Below, in pieces: positions 26,501 to 36,652 of a DNA stretch of 64,000 nucleotides; within the stretch, counting starts at the first letter, position 1, and every line of letters begins with the position of its first letter. The stretch is from positions 3,669,246 through 3,733,245 of the forward strand of contig CM022675.1 of the NCBI GenBank assembly GCA_012295275.1. The letters run 5' to 3'. The notes under the pieces were generated by a model. That model was not told the origin of the DNA. It ran no database searches and was given only the letters and a program-made list of their open reading frames with translations. Source of the DNA: Chrysomallon squamiferum (taxonomy: Eukaryota; Mollusca; Gastropoda; Neomphalida; Peltospiridae). The translations under genes and the position numbers were made by a program.

Positions 26501-27769
26501 CTGACCTGCTTTCTTTGAGATCTTCAAAACACATGTCAACTGCCCTGAGTCTTTGCACTCGCTGGTAGCGAGCAAATCTCATGTAGTTTATAACCTGCGT
26601 CTGGTGATGTTCACTCACACCCAGCTCAGTCGCCTGGAGTAATTTGTAACAGTATTACTATTAATAGTAGCAGTAACAGTAGTTGTAGCAGTAGTAGTAA
26701 CATTAGTAGCAGTAACAGTAGTTGTAGCAGTAGTAGTAACAGTAGTAGTAATAATAACTAATGATGATGGCAATAACAGTAATAGTAATAATAATAATGA
26801 GTTATCAGATTAATAATAAAAATGATGATGATGATGATGTTAATGATGAAATGATGAAATGATAAAAAATTCGCCAGATAATATTAAAAGATTTAATAAT
26901 TATGAAAAAAAAACCCACACCCTTTAAACAAATATTAATATTCTATGCTTGATAAATATAGACATTTCTGTTTATTTTTATGTTAATGATGAAATACAGT
27001 AAAATAACATTTATGATTAATAATAATTTCAATCATAATAACAGCAAGAACAATGTTCAGTAAAATGAAAACAAATAAAAATAAATAAATAAATAAAATA
27101 AAAATAATAAAAACCACTACTACTACTACCACCAGACTACTGCTACTAATAATAACAGCACTGAGTTCATCACAATGTAATATAAAATTTGTAAATAATA
27201 TTAATAAGATAAAAAGTATACTTCAGACATCAGTAACATGCATTAATAAACAAAAATAAAAAATTTAACATAGTTGTTTATTTTGTAGTGTTTACAGTTA
27301 AGAAAATATGTACCAATGCTTCTAATAAAAAATTCGCCAGATAATATTAAAAGATTTAATAATTATGAAAAAAAAAACCACACCCTTTAAACAAATATTA
27401 ATATTCTATGCTTGGTAAATATAGACATTTCTGTTTATTTTTATATTAATTTATTACACACCAATATTTTAACATCCTTATTTCATGGTTTATAACATTA
27501 CACATACATAATTATATTTCAGCAAATTTCAGTTGAAATAACCTGAAGTTAATCCACTGTATTAAAATTACATTATTAAACAATATTAATTACTCCATTC
27601 TTAAATAAATTAATTTCCACTGGAAATCCTAGTTAGATTATATATTAAGTGACAATAATATTTAACCTTAAATTATGTAAACCAATGTTTTCATTTTATA
27701 ATAGCAATTTGTTCAGACGAAAATTTATTTAAATATCCGTATCTGAGAAAGAAACTCGAATTTTACCAT
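19582..27769 (-). CDS. LZTFL1: Leucine zipper transcription factor-like 1
   Basis: LZTFL1 (BBS17) is a cytoplasmic coiled-coil protein that restrains BBSome entry into cilia and so tunes ciliary membrane trafficking. Ten coding exons join in consistent phase: 27769-27767, 26633-26506, 25117-24923, 23641-23515, 23166-23101, 22238-22161, 21063-20992, 20622-20518, 20174-20071 and 19603-19582. The result is 299 aa, the length of the human protein. Conserved blocks include ATELGVSEHHQ near the N-terminus, GEVESELINTAHTN and AEKWHLKLQADISELENR in exon 3, PKLAPLNE in exon 4, a long coiled coil from about residue 152, and the C-terminal KNEQIKDLRKRLAKYES. Only exon 1, a lone ATG at a donor, is less certain. 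Introns 2, 3 and 6 hold tandem repeats that include their own splice sites. The gene is divergent from eIF4B. Confidence 0.95.
19635..19765. repeat. GT-rich imperfect minisatellite
   Basis: GTGTGT runs broken by GCATGTGTTTGTGT units repeated several times. It lies within LZTFL1 intron 9, about 30 bp from the terminal exon. Confidence 0.85.
20071..20174 (-). CDS. LZTFL1: LZTFL1 exon 9
   Basis: Residues 259-293, from ELEKKVSQTAPFKNLKQ to LRKRLA. Acceptor TTTTTAG, donor AA|GTAAGT, phase 2. This is the most conserved C-terminal coiled-coil segment. Confidence 0.95.
20193..20510. repeat. LZTFL1 intron 8 simple repeats
   Basis: GAT triplets (about 20193-20225), AAAT tetranucleotides (20281-20345 and about 20466-20510) and a poly-A tract (about 20368-20391). 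They fill the intron between exons 8 and 9. Confidence 0.9.
20518..20622 (-). CDS. LZTFL1: LZTFL1 exon 8
   Basis: Residues 224-258, including ETNLAGAKHELLRVREML, matching the human LEENLATAKHDLLRVQEQL region. Acceptor TTTTCTAG, donor AAA|GTAAGT, phase 0. Confidence 0.95.
20992..21063 (-). CDS. LZTFL1: LZTFL1 exon 7
   Basis: Residues 200-223, coiled coil (SEELRMKMAELESELKN). Acceptor GTTAACAG, donor AAC|GTAAAT, phase 0. Confidence 0.88.
21360..22160 (-). repeat. LZTFL1 intron 6 array at the 5' splice site
   Basis: About eight or more degenerate copies, very roughly 65-100 bp each. On + each has an A/T-rich AAATATTTTA, then GATAAAAATAAA, then TAAAATATTACAT. The copy next to exon 6 carries the real donor (CAT|GTAACATTTT on -). 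A neighbour near 22040 reads GCATGTAATATTTT, a donor-like copy. Similar CATGTAATATTT sequences occur near 21470. Confidence 0.65.
22161..22238 (-). CDS. LZTFL1: LZTFL1 exon 6
   Basis: Residues 174-199 (MTDEQKRKVMLAADLERTQA and on), coiled coil. Acceptor TTGTAG, donor CAT|GTAACA, phase 0. It fits between exons 5 and 7 by phase and total length. Confidence 0.88.
23101..23166 (-). CDS. LZTFL1: LZTFL1 exon 5
   Basis: Residues 152-173, KIEELMEENARLEEKIKLCE and on, the start of the long coiled coil (human EILRLQEENEKLKSRL). Acceptor TTATAG, donor CAG|GTAAAG. Confidence 0.93.
23515..23641 (-). CDS. LZTFL1: LZTFL1 exon 4
   Basis: Residues 109-151, including LLEQIKDFEEREF and PSKLAPLNETGGTALLHM, matching human LLEQVAEFEKAE and PKLAPLNEGGTAELL. 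Acceptor CTTGCAG, donor ATG|GTAATT. Confidence 0.95.
24687..24704 (-). repeat. copied exon 3 end plus donor in LZTFL1 intron 3
   Basis: On - this reads GGAACTGGAAAATAGGTA, identical over 18 nt to the real exon 3/intron 3 junction at 24937-24920. A more diverged AG|GT copy lies near 24856-24873. The surrounding AATTCAAATTT motif also recurs (about 24655, 24823 and 24906), so this is a degenerate tandem array containing the 5' splice site. Confidence 0.8.
24923..25117 (-). CDS. LZTFL1: LZTFL1 exon 3
   Basis: Residues 44-109. It contains TYTVDELIDILDGL, VRGEVESELINTAHTN and AEKWHLKLQADISELENR, the strongest family signature in the gene. Acceptor TGCTGTTTCAG, donor AG|GTAAAA. Its acceptor is the first unit of a 92-bp array, and its donor is copied further into intron 3. 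Confidence 0.97.
25118..25858 (-). repeat. 92-94 bp array starting at the exon 3 acceptor
   Basis: Eight full units start at 25118, 25210, 25304, 25398, 25490, 25582, 25674 and 25766, with a partial one at 25859. Each carries on - the acceptor sequence TTACTGCTGTTTCAG or a near copy. The first unit supplies the functional 3' splice site of LZTFL1 intron 2. Units are nearly identical, so the array looks recent. Confidence 0.95.
26506..26633 (-). CDS. LZTFL1: LZTFL1 exon 2
   Basis: Residues 2-44, ATELGVSEHHQTQVINYMRF through MCFEDLKESR, matching human AELGLNEHHQNEVINYMRFAR. Acceptor TTACTCCAG, donor AG|GTCAGT. The exon begins in phase 0 and lacks its own initiator ATG at the expected place, so the start must come from an upstream exon. 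Confidence 0.96.
26862..26987. repeat. direct duplication in LZTFL1 intron 1, copy 1
   Basis: A 126-bp segment (starting ATAAAAAATTCGCCAG) that is nearly identical to 27325-27450. This copy lies between two 15-bp direct repeats, TGTTAATGATGAAAT at 26838-26852 and at 26981-26995, the second overlapping the copy's last bases. GTA/GAT triplet repeats lie next to it (26650-26860). Confidence 0.85.
27325..27450. repeat. direct duplication in LZTFL1 intron 1, copy 2
   Basis: The second copy, 463 bp from the first and in the same orientation, with only a few substitutions such as GATAAATA versus GGTAAATA. Confidence 0.85.
27767..27769 (-). CDS. LZTFL1: LZTFL1 exon 1 coding part (ATG only)
   Basis: ATCATG|GTAAAA on -. 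The ATG abuts a good donor and ends in phase 0, exactly what exon 2 needs, and gives M-ATELG against human M-AELG. No homology can support a one-codon exon, so another ATG-bearing exon further upstream is possible. Confidence 0.6.
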
Positions 27770-28459
27770 GATGATCCTGGGTACTCTTAAGAAGTTGTGA
27801 AGACAAGAATTGAAAAATTATTTGTAGACGGATGCGATGTAAAACACCGGAAATGCTTTGATGTTAATACCGCAGCAAAATGAAATACAGACCATCATAT
27901 AAGGCATTAGTTCGTAACTGATTTAAATCCTGTATAATTATTACATCATCTTATTTGCAAATACCAAAACATTTCCTGAGGAAATTCGTAATATTTTCTC
28001 TAAATATCTTTGTTGGTACATATTAGGTGCATAAAGCTGCCTTTTAGATTAAAATGAACCACGTAGTGAGACATTCAACATTTCTTTCATTTTCTTTGTA
28101 TTAAAATTACACTTTTCTTACATTTTTGAAATTTATCAAAAATATTTTAGATCTATAGTTCCTAGATCTAACTGAAAGAAAATAATATAATAATTGATTA
28201 TTTGGTCTCCAAAGTGACCAAAGCGATACGGTTGAATAAATTTTTATTATTAGTGTAGTGTGTAGGTATGGCCTTAAAACCATTTTGGATTCATGACCCA
28301 ATTATGAAACTATAGATAATACAACTACAAATAAAAAATACACATACCAGTTGATAAAATAAATAAAATTACGAAAAAGATATTGCATATGTAATTACAA
28401 ACAAATATTTTAATTTAATTTCCCTGTTTCTGCCCATGTGACAAGACCGCTCATCCAAA
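27770..28459. promoter_or_regulatory. LZTFL1/eIF4B divergent promoter region
   Basis: The 690 bp between the two head-to-head start codons must hold both 5'UTRs and probably a shared promoter. An ETS-like ACCGGAAAT lies at 27846-27854, about 80 bp upstream of the LZTFL1 ATG. AAAATGGCG at the eIF4B start resembles a YY1 site overlapping the start codon, as in many TATA-less housekeeping genes. Start sites are not visible. Confidence 0.5.
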
Positions 28460-28472
28460 ATGGCGACTGGAG
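28460..28472 (+). CDS. EIF4B: eIF4B exon 1 (start)
   Basis: MATG plus one base of G5. Donor GAG|GTGAGG, phase 1. Splicing to exon 2 gives MATGGKKKQKMKGKT, closely resembling human MAASAKKKNKKGKT. The first exon is tiny, and intron 1 is about 1.95 kb. Confidence 0.85.
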
Positions 28473-31400
28473 GTGAGGAGAAAAGCATGGGAAATGCTCT
28501 CTTAGTTTGTGCTTATAATCAGTAGTTTTTTGGATCATAATCGAAATCTTTATTTTATTTAAAAGTTCTTCATGCTAGGCTGTATTCTGTAGTGTCATTT
28601 AATAGCTCAATCGAGACATATATTTAAATTTTGTGTAGCAATGTCATCGGAAGGACCATACGGTACATGATTGACCGATTCACGTGGGTTGATTCAACAC
28701 GAAATTTAAGCGCAAATAATTTTTGCGTTCTTTAAAACTAACTTCGCCACTTAAAAATTAATACAAAATTACTTTTTAAAAATCTGTTAATAAATAACGT
28801 TTATCAAACTTGAATCAAGAATTATTTTGCAAACATTCAATCAGATTATTAAATCTCATAAATGGTTACTAAGGTTTATTTTTGTTCACGACAAAAAATG
28901 AAAAATGATAAATAGTAGATGAAATGGATAAAACCAGTCTGTTATAACAAACCAGTGACTGTATTTTAAAATCACTTAGCAATATTTGCTGTTGATCATA
29001 TTGATCATGATCAAAAAAAGGTTTTTGATTGTATTTGTCAAGATAAACATCAGTAAATTATATTAAATCGTTACTTAATTATAAATTTCATATCCAGCTT
29101 TTTATACACTAAAGCCTTAATTTAGTTTACATGGAATATTTTAAAACAAACAAAAAAAAACCATCATAAATGTGCCAGCTGACACATGAAATGGATGGAT
29201 TATACAGAACACAAAATATTAACTTCTAACTAGTTAATTTGCATCTTAAACAGTATTGTCAGTTTTGTTCTTTTTTCATCAAATTTCACTTGGTGACAAA
29301 TGAATGGCACAACTGAAAATACTTTAAACATTTAAAAAGACAATAACAACCACTTAATGATTTTGTAAAGCTTGTGTATATATTAACAAGGAAAACAATG
29401 TAAATTATTACATAAGTAAAATACAGGAAATAATTCTTATGTAGAAAAACTCCAATATAATTTCATTGTTTCAGTCATAAATTAATATAGTCAATACTTC
29501 AATACCAGTACCAAACATTTGAAGTTTATGAGAAAATCAAAAAGTTCAGATATAATAATAGAGAGAGAGAAAAAAAAAAGGTTACTTAACAGACATAATG
29601 TTTGTGTTGATCTATTTATCATGTATGCTAAACATTCATTGTGGAAAAGCTAACAAATGTTATTTACCTTTTCTTATGAAAAGCAGATAATAATAATAAT
29701 AATATAACTTCAGTTGGTTTTGAATTTTTCCAGTTAATAATAAGTGTCAGTCACAAAATAGACATTCCAAAATATATTGTTTCCACTGTTTTGATTTTTG
29801 ATGTAGTTGAGGATGTTTGACAGTTTGATGACAAAGACAGATACAGAAAATTCATTCTTAAAATAAATTAATTTCCTCTGTGTTGTTACCTTTCTGTAAA
29901 ATGTTTATCGTTATACTGTCCAAATATGTCAACAAAAAAGAAAAAAGTTCCAAAGTATATTTTATGTAACAAAGATATCCATAAAATTAACATAAAATTT
30001 TTCTGAAAGATTTAAAAATAAAAAAAACGTTATTAAAATATTTTGAGTTAAATCTTGTATTTATGTAGTGTAATTAGACAGTCATGAAACAGAATATAAA
30101 GATTATTTTACTGTAATGTTAATATAACATTTTACGTTATGCATATTTTTCAGTCCTCTGTTACTGGTTTTAATGCAGTGAATTGAAGTAAGTTTTATAA
30201 ATGAGATAGCTTCATGGTTATTGTTTATCTTTAGGTGTGTTAGGTCATGAGGTCATTTCACTGATGTGCTCATTTTTTCTTTAGTTTTAGTTTTCCTGGT
30301 TTTTAAAAGTTTGTGGTTTGTGTAGTACTGTCTTTGGGAAGGTGCAAGTGAGCAGTCCCTTGTTGCTAATCACTGAAAATAGTCTTTTGTTGTTTACGAC
30401 ATGTTTTTCTGTATGCAGGTAAAAAGAAGCAGAAGATGAAGGGGAAAACTCTGGCCCTTACAGAGTTTTTAACTGATGATAAGGGATCAGCTGGGCCTGG
30501 GCCCAGTTATGTTCTCTCGAACAAACCAATTGACTGGGCGTCAGAAATGGAAAACTTAGCCGTCAGCGATGGTAAGCATGTCACTTCAAATACACACAAT
30601 GACCACAGAATGGAATACGTGTTTTCACTCTCTCCTCACTTTTACAAGCATTTCATTGTATTTATTTTATTTTATTTTATTTTATTTTATTTTATTTTAT
30701 TTTATTTTATTTTATATAAAGTTAATAAAAAAATAAAAAAAAATTGAGTTGTGTGGATTACAGCTCATTGATAACTTCTGTCTGAGGCTCGTTGCTCCTC
30801 ACTAATATCCAGTTCCAACTCCATGACAGATCTTATCAACATCTGATCTAAACTGTTTTCTTTGGGATTGACTAGTTCTATTTCCTAGCTTTTCATCTTA
30901 TAGATGATGCCTTGTCGCTAATCTTTAGAAGTTCTGTATGTTATGACTAATACAATTAGAAATTATTATTTATAAGTTGATGAAATATAAGTATTCAAAT
31001 GTTATTTAATAACACACTGAATTTCTTGTTGTGAAATGAAAATATTTGCTACCTACAACTATTTATATCTCCAAACAAAATAATGTCACAATTAAAATGT
31101 TAATTTAGACTTGAAGTAGACTATTTGAATAACAAAATAACGTGCAGTAAAAGTTATTTCTTTCATTTATTTAAAATTTTTGTAAAAGGTAATTAATTAG
31201 GTTTAATCTGATATATTTATAATAAATTAATTTGTCCACCTCTTTTGATTTAGATGTTGTTGAAGATTTTCGACCAAATTTTGATCGATCGATTTTACCA
31301 ACGGCTCCGAAAGCTGCCCGGGGTCCAGATGTGGATTTAGACAAAGTTCCAAAAGTGGCACCATTCACAGCTTTTATAGGCAACCTGCCTTACGAAGCTG

Positions 31401-34400
31401 ACGAACCAAGAATTGAAGACTTTTTCAAAAACCAAAAGGTTGTTATACATTTTTTTTTACCTCTCAGTATGTCATTTTTTATTCACACCTGTTGATCTTT
31501 ATCTGTTTCCAGCCTGTGTGCGAGAATGAATAATTCAAATATACGCATCCATGCATTGTGTATATGCTTTTATCTCTACTGTTATATTTCTCTACCTCTA
31601 CATATGCACACAAACAAATGTGCACATATACACACAAACAAGAAATGCACACATACACATACACAAGCACACCAACACATACTCACGTGTACATACACAG
31701 ATGCACATACAATATCTATGTGTGTGTTGTCTGTACCTGGTTTCCTGTTTTAAATTGTCTTTGTAGAAATAATACTACAACCTCAAAACCATGAATGAAA
31801 TATTCAAGTAATCATTACTATTTTTAGACTATTAACAGGGGTTGCAAACATTTTCATAAATTTCAGTCCAGTCTAATTATTTAAAGGATGGCTATTCTTA
31901 TCTAACAGCTAATTTTGTATTTTACATGTTAATGCTGAATGTGTTTTTTTGTATTGTTTTTTTTATATATGCTAAATGTGGAGTTTTTATGTATTTTTTA
32001 TGTTGCAGGTGTTGAATGTATTTTTTTATATTGTATTTTTTAAATATTGTTTTTTATGTTGTATGTACTAAATGTGTTTTTTATGTTATAGGTGCTAAAT
32101 GTGTGTTTTTTATGTTGTAGGTGCTAAATGTGTGTTTTTTATGTTGTAGGTGCTAAATGTGTTTTTTATGTTGTAGGTGCTAAATGTACGTCTGCCCAAT
32201 GATCAGGGACGTGCTCGTGGTTTTGGTTACGTGGAATTCGCGGACAGGGAGTCGCTGATTGACGCTCTTACACTGAATGATCAGGTAACAAGATTACTTT
32301 GTTTTATGTACAACTTATTAAATATATTTTTGAGTTACAATATAATTTATAAGAGAACATTTTTATGTTAAAATGGTGGTTATTTTATGTGGTACACATT
32401 CATAACTTGTTCTGCTTACAGATATTCTACAAACACTACTATTATATACTGAAAGTAAATCAGCTCAACAATTACATATCAAATACTCATTTTACTTAAA
32501 ATATTCTATAGCATTTAAACCTTATAGTCTCTATATATATAACTTTTAATGTGTAATACTAAAACTAAAGAAAACAAATTTTTAATGTTTAATATATATG
32601 TTTCATTTATAAATATATTTACAGTATGGTACTTAATAGTACACATTAGGATTAAGATATTGTATGTTTTACATATTAAACACTTGTTTAACACAAAAAT
32701 GTTCTGTACTGTTTAGTATTAAACATTAAAAGTAAGTTTTTTTTAAAGTACATATTCAAAACTTGTTTATTTATAAATAATCTATAGTATAATAATAGTA
32801 TTTGGTATCATACCTTCTGTTATTTTCTAAATTACACATTAAAATCAAATTTTTACATAACATGCAGTATTACATATTAAAATATTATTTTGTTTATTAT
32901 ATAGACCTATGTGTGTTTTATGTGCCAGGCATTTTCTTTGAAAGCATTATCTTACTGATTTCTTTGAGAGAGATGTCAGTCTGATTTCAGATCAGAGAAT
33001 CTTTAAAGTCTTTCATTTTAAAACATCAACTTAGCTTCCAGATATTTATTTATTTTTCATTTTTTTTATTATTTTTTTAATTCAGGTATTCTCTGGTCGA
33101 AAAATACGAGTTGATTTGGCAGGACAGAGTCAAACTGGAGGTAGGGGAGAGAATTTGGATTTGTGTGTGTGTGTGTGTGTGCGTGCGTGCGTGCGTGTGT
33201 GTGTTTGCATATGTTTTTAAATATGTAGGTGTTTTTATATGTATATGTGTGTACTAAATAAAATGAGTTTATGTCACCATTTGAGTAAAATAACATGAAA
33301 TGAACCCATGTCCACTAATGCATCATTATAACTGAGAAAACTAAATTCTTTTTTCCTTTGTTTTCAGATCGCAATGATTACCGTGACGACCGACGACCTA
33401 CAGGTGACCCTGACAGGACTGAGGGAGACTGGAGAAGAAGGGATGATCCACCCCCTTCAACTAATGGTAAAAAAAACCCACTAAAAAACACAACAATTGT
33501 TATATTATATATATTGTCATCTTTGTAGTTACTAGTACTGCTGTAGAATCTGATTTCTTTTAAAACTAGTTGTAACTTCAGTTCAGTCATAATGTATTCC
33601 TTCATGTTAATTATTTTCTTTAGTTTTTCTTATCTTTACTCATTTCTGCTGAAGGAAGTTTTAAGAAAGTTGGAAATGGAAATGGCTGGTGATTGCTTTC
33701 TAATAACATTTATAGTTGCCAGATATCTGTTTAAATGCTTTTTAAATTTATGTTAATGTGTTATGAAGCAAAATTGAGAGAGAGAGAGAGAGAGGATGAG
33801 AAAGAGAGAGAGAGTGCGAGTGTGAGTGAACAAGCAAGAGGAGGTGACTCAGATATAAACAGGGATGATGAGTTAATGGAAGAAATGCATGCTTCCCCAT
33901 CATCCCCTAAAACAAGTCCCCTACAAACCAAACAGTTAATCTGTAAAAGTATCAAAGATAATTTAATACATCTGTCTAAAAATGAAAACATGAATTTTCC
34001 AGATGACAGATACACAGACAGGGGAAGTGATCGTGGATTCGGAGATCGCTATGGTGACAGAGAAAGCCGGAGTTTTGGCAGTGACAAGGGGAGTTTTGGG
34101 GACAGATATGGAGATAGAGATAGAGATCGAGGGTTTGGAGATAGGGACAGGGGTTTCGGAGATAGGGACCGTCGCTATGGTGGGGACAGAAACAGAGACA
34201 GTGGCAGATACAGTGATCGCTATGGTGACAGAGACAGCAGAAGGGGTTTTGGAGAGAGAGATGGTGACCGAGGTAGGAGATATTCATAATAAAAGTGTCA
34301 TGCTGCATGCTTGGAAACAGATTTATTATATTTAAAAAAAAATTAAAAACTGTAGGATTTACAAACAGTATACATATGTATATATGTGTGTGTGTGTACA

Positions 34401-36361
34401 CACATACACACACACACACACTACAACACATTATAATAAATTTATTTTAAATTTTATAAATTAGAATTAAAGTAGTTATATACACTAATAATAATTATTA
34501 ATTCAATTTTGACAAATCTGTATTTGTAACTATAATTAATATTATGTTTACATCATTGATTTCAGTTTAAAAATTTCTTTTTAAAATTGACTTCATCTCA
34601 TCTTTATCTGTAAAGCTTCAGTTGACATATAAAGCAGTTTCATTTAATTTTCTGTTTGTCTTACCTTACAATGCTTACAATGCTTACAAAATACAACCTT
34701 CACATCTGACTGAAAATACATAAAACTACATATCATGTCACCTTGAAGACTTGATCTCTTGTACATCAGGTTAACTTCCTGCAGTCAGGCTATAGCTTAT
34801 TGTACATGAATTATTTAAACAATATTAAAAATTAAATTGACGATTTTAAAATGGCAGACTGAATTGCATTATCTATCTTTAGATATCAACACATTTTTCT
34901 CTGAAATGATACTTTCAGGATATGGTCGTTATTATTAATCTTTCTGTGAAAATGTCTTATTTTTAACCTGTTTATTAATATGTGATTACATGAAAATTAA
35001 TTGTTTTCAAGTATTTCAAATTATGAACATTTTTACATAAAAATATATTATTTTCAGGTAACTGCATTATTGACATAATTACATACATCAAATTTACATT
35101 ACTTTCAGGCTGTGATTTATAATTTACATAAAAATACAATATTTTCAGGCTGGTATAATCAACATTATTTTCAGGTTATAAATTTACCAACATAACAGGA
35201 AAATACATTACTTACAGCTTTTGAAATGATCATCATTAACTTGTAAATTTAATTTATTCAGGAAATATATTTGTCAACATAATTACATGAAAATTACTTA
35301 TTTTCAAGCCATAGTATTATCAAAATAATTTCATAACTATTAATTATTTTCAAGTATGATATCAATATAATGACCAAAAAAAATGTCATTTTCAGCTTTT
35401 GATGTCATCAGTATTAATATATAAAAATTAATTTATTCAGGTATTAAATTTATTAGCATAATATGATAATACAAATATTAATTACATTCACACTGCATCA
35501 TTATCAACATAATCACATAAAAATATATTATTTTGAGGTTGAAAAAAATTACCAACATTACTCCACAAAAATGTCATCTTCAGCTTTTGACATCAACATT
35601 AACGTATAAAAATTAAACATTCTCATAATAAATGAATTCTATCAAAATTAGTATTTTTCAAGCTATGACATTCACATAACAACAAGTGAAATGTATCAGA
35701 ATTAGTTATTTTCAAGCTACAACATTCACATAACAACAAATGAATTGTATCAGAATGAGTTCTTTTCAAGTTATGACATTCACATAACAACAAATGAATT
35801 GTATCAAAATTAGTTATTTTCACGTAGCAATGGATGTTATTTATGTTTCAGGATACGACATTGACATAACAACAAGTGAATTGTATCCGAATCAGTTAGT
35901 TTCACGTAATAAAGGATGTTAATTATGTTTCAGGATACAACATTGACATAACAACAAGTAAATTGTATCAGAATCAGTTATTTTCACATAATAACGGATG
36001 TTATTTATGTTTCAGGATACGACAAAGGTGGATTCGGGACGGGCTACAGGCGGGACAGTGGATACAATGATAGGTATGGACGTAGGGAACGTTATGGCGG
36101 CAGGTAATGATTCTTTGTTGAATTATCACCATCTGCTTGCATGGCTTCCTGCTTTGTAGCTTTGGCTCTTGCTGCTTTTTCAAAAGTAACAGGGTTGTGT
36201 AGATTAGTCAGTAAGTTTTTCTTTTGTCTTCTTTTGTTCATGAAAAGGATGAGCTTGCATCAAGATAAGTTTTTATTTTATTTATTTGTTAATGCTGTTA
36301 GTTATTGATAAGAAATAATCTCAGTATATCTGTATAATCTATCTAGCTATCTATATATACA

Positions 36362-36408
<47 letters not shown>

Positions 36409-36581
36409 TCACAAATGTATGTCTAGATAGATAGATATCAGTTCTGTCCTGCCCTCCCATATTCATTTGTTGAACTAAATACAGTTCCATTCCCAAAATG
36501 CTATCTTCCTGGACTGAAAATATAAAAATATATCAAGTCATATCTCATCACTATGTGCAGAGAGTGCAGGATATATATACT

Positions 36582-36652
<71 letters not shown>

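Noticed and set aside
33976-34431. 151-aa Cys/His-rich - strand frame
   Set aside because: It is antisense to the DRYG-rich eIF4B exon 7. The His and Cys periodicity is the complement of the repeats, not a zinc-finger pattern.
35623-35823. Frame with repeated NSDTIHLLLCEC units on -
   Set aside because: It translates the 54-bp intron 7 tandem units. Phase and spacing follow the DNA repeat, and there is no start context or homology.
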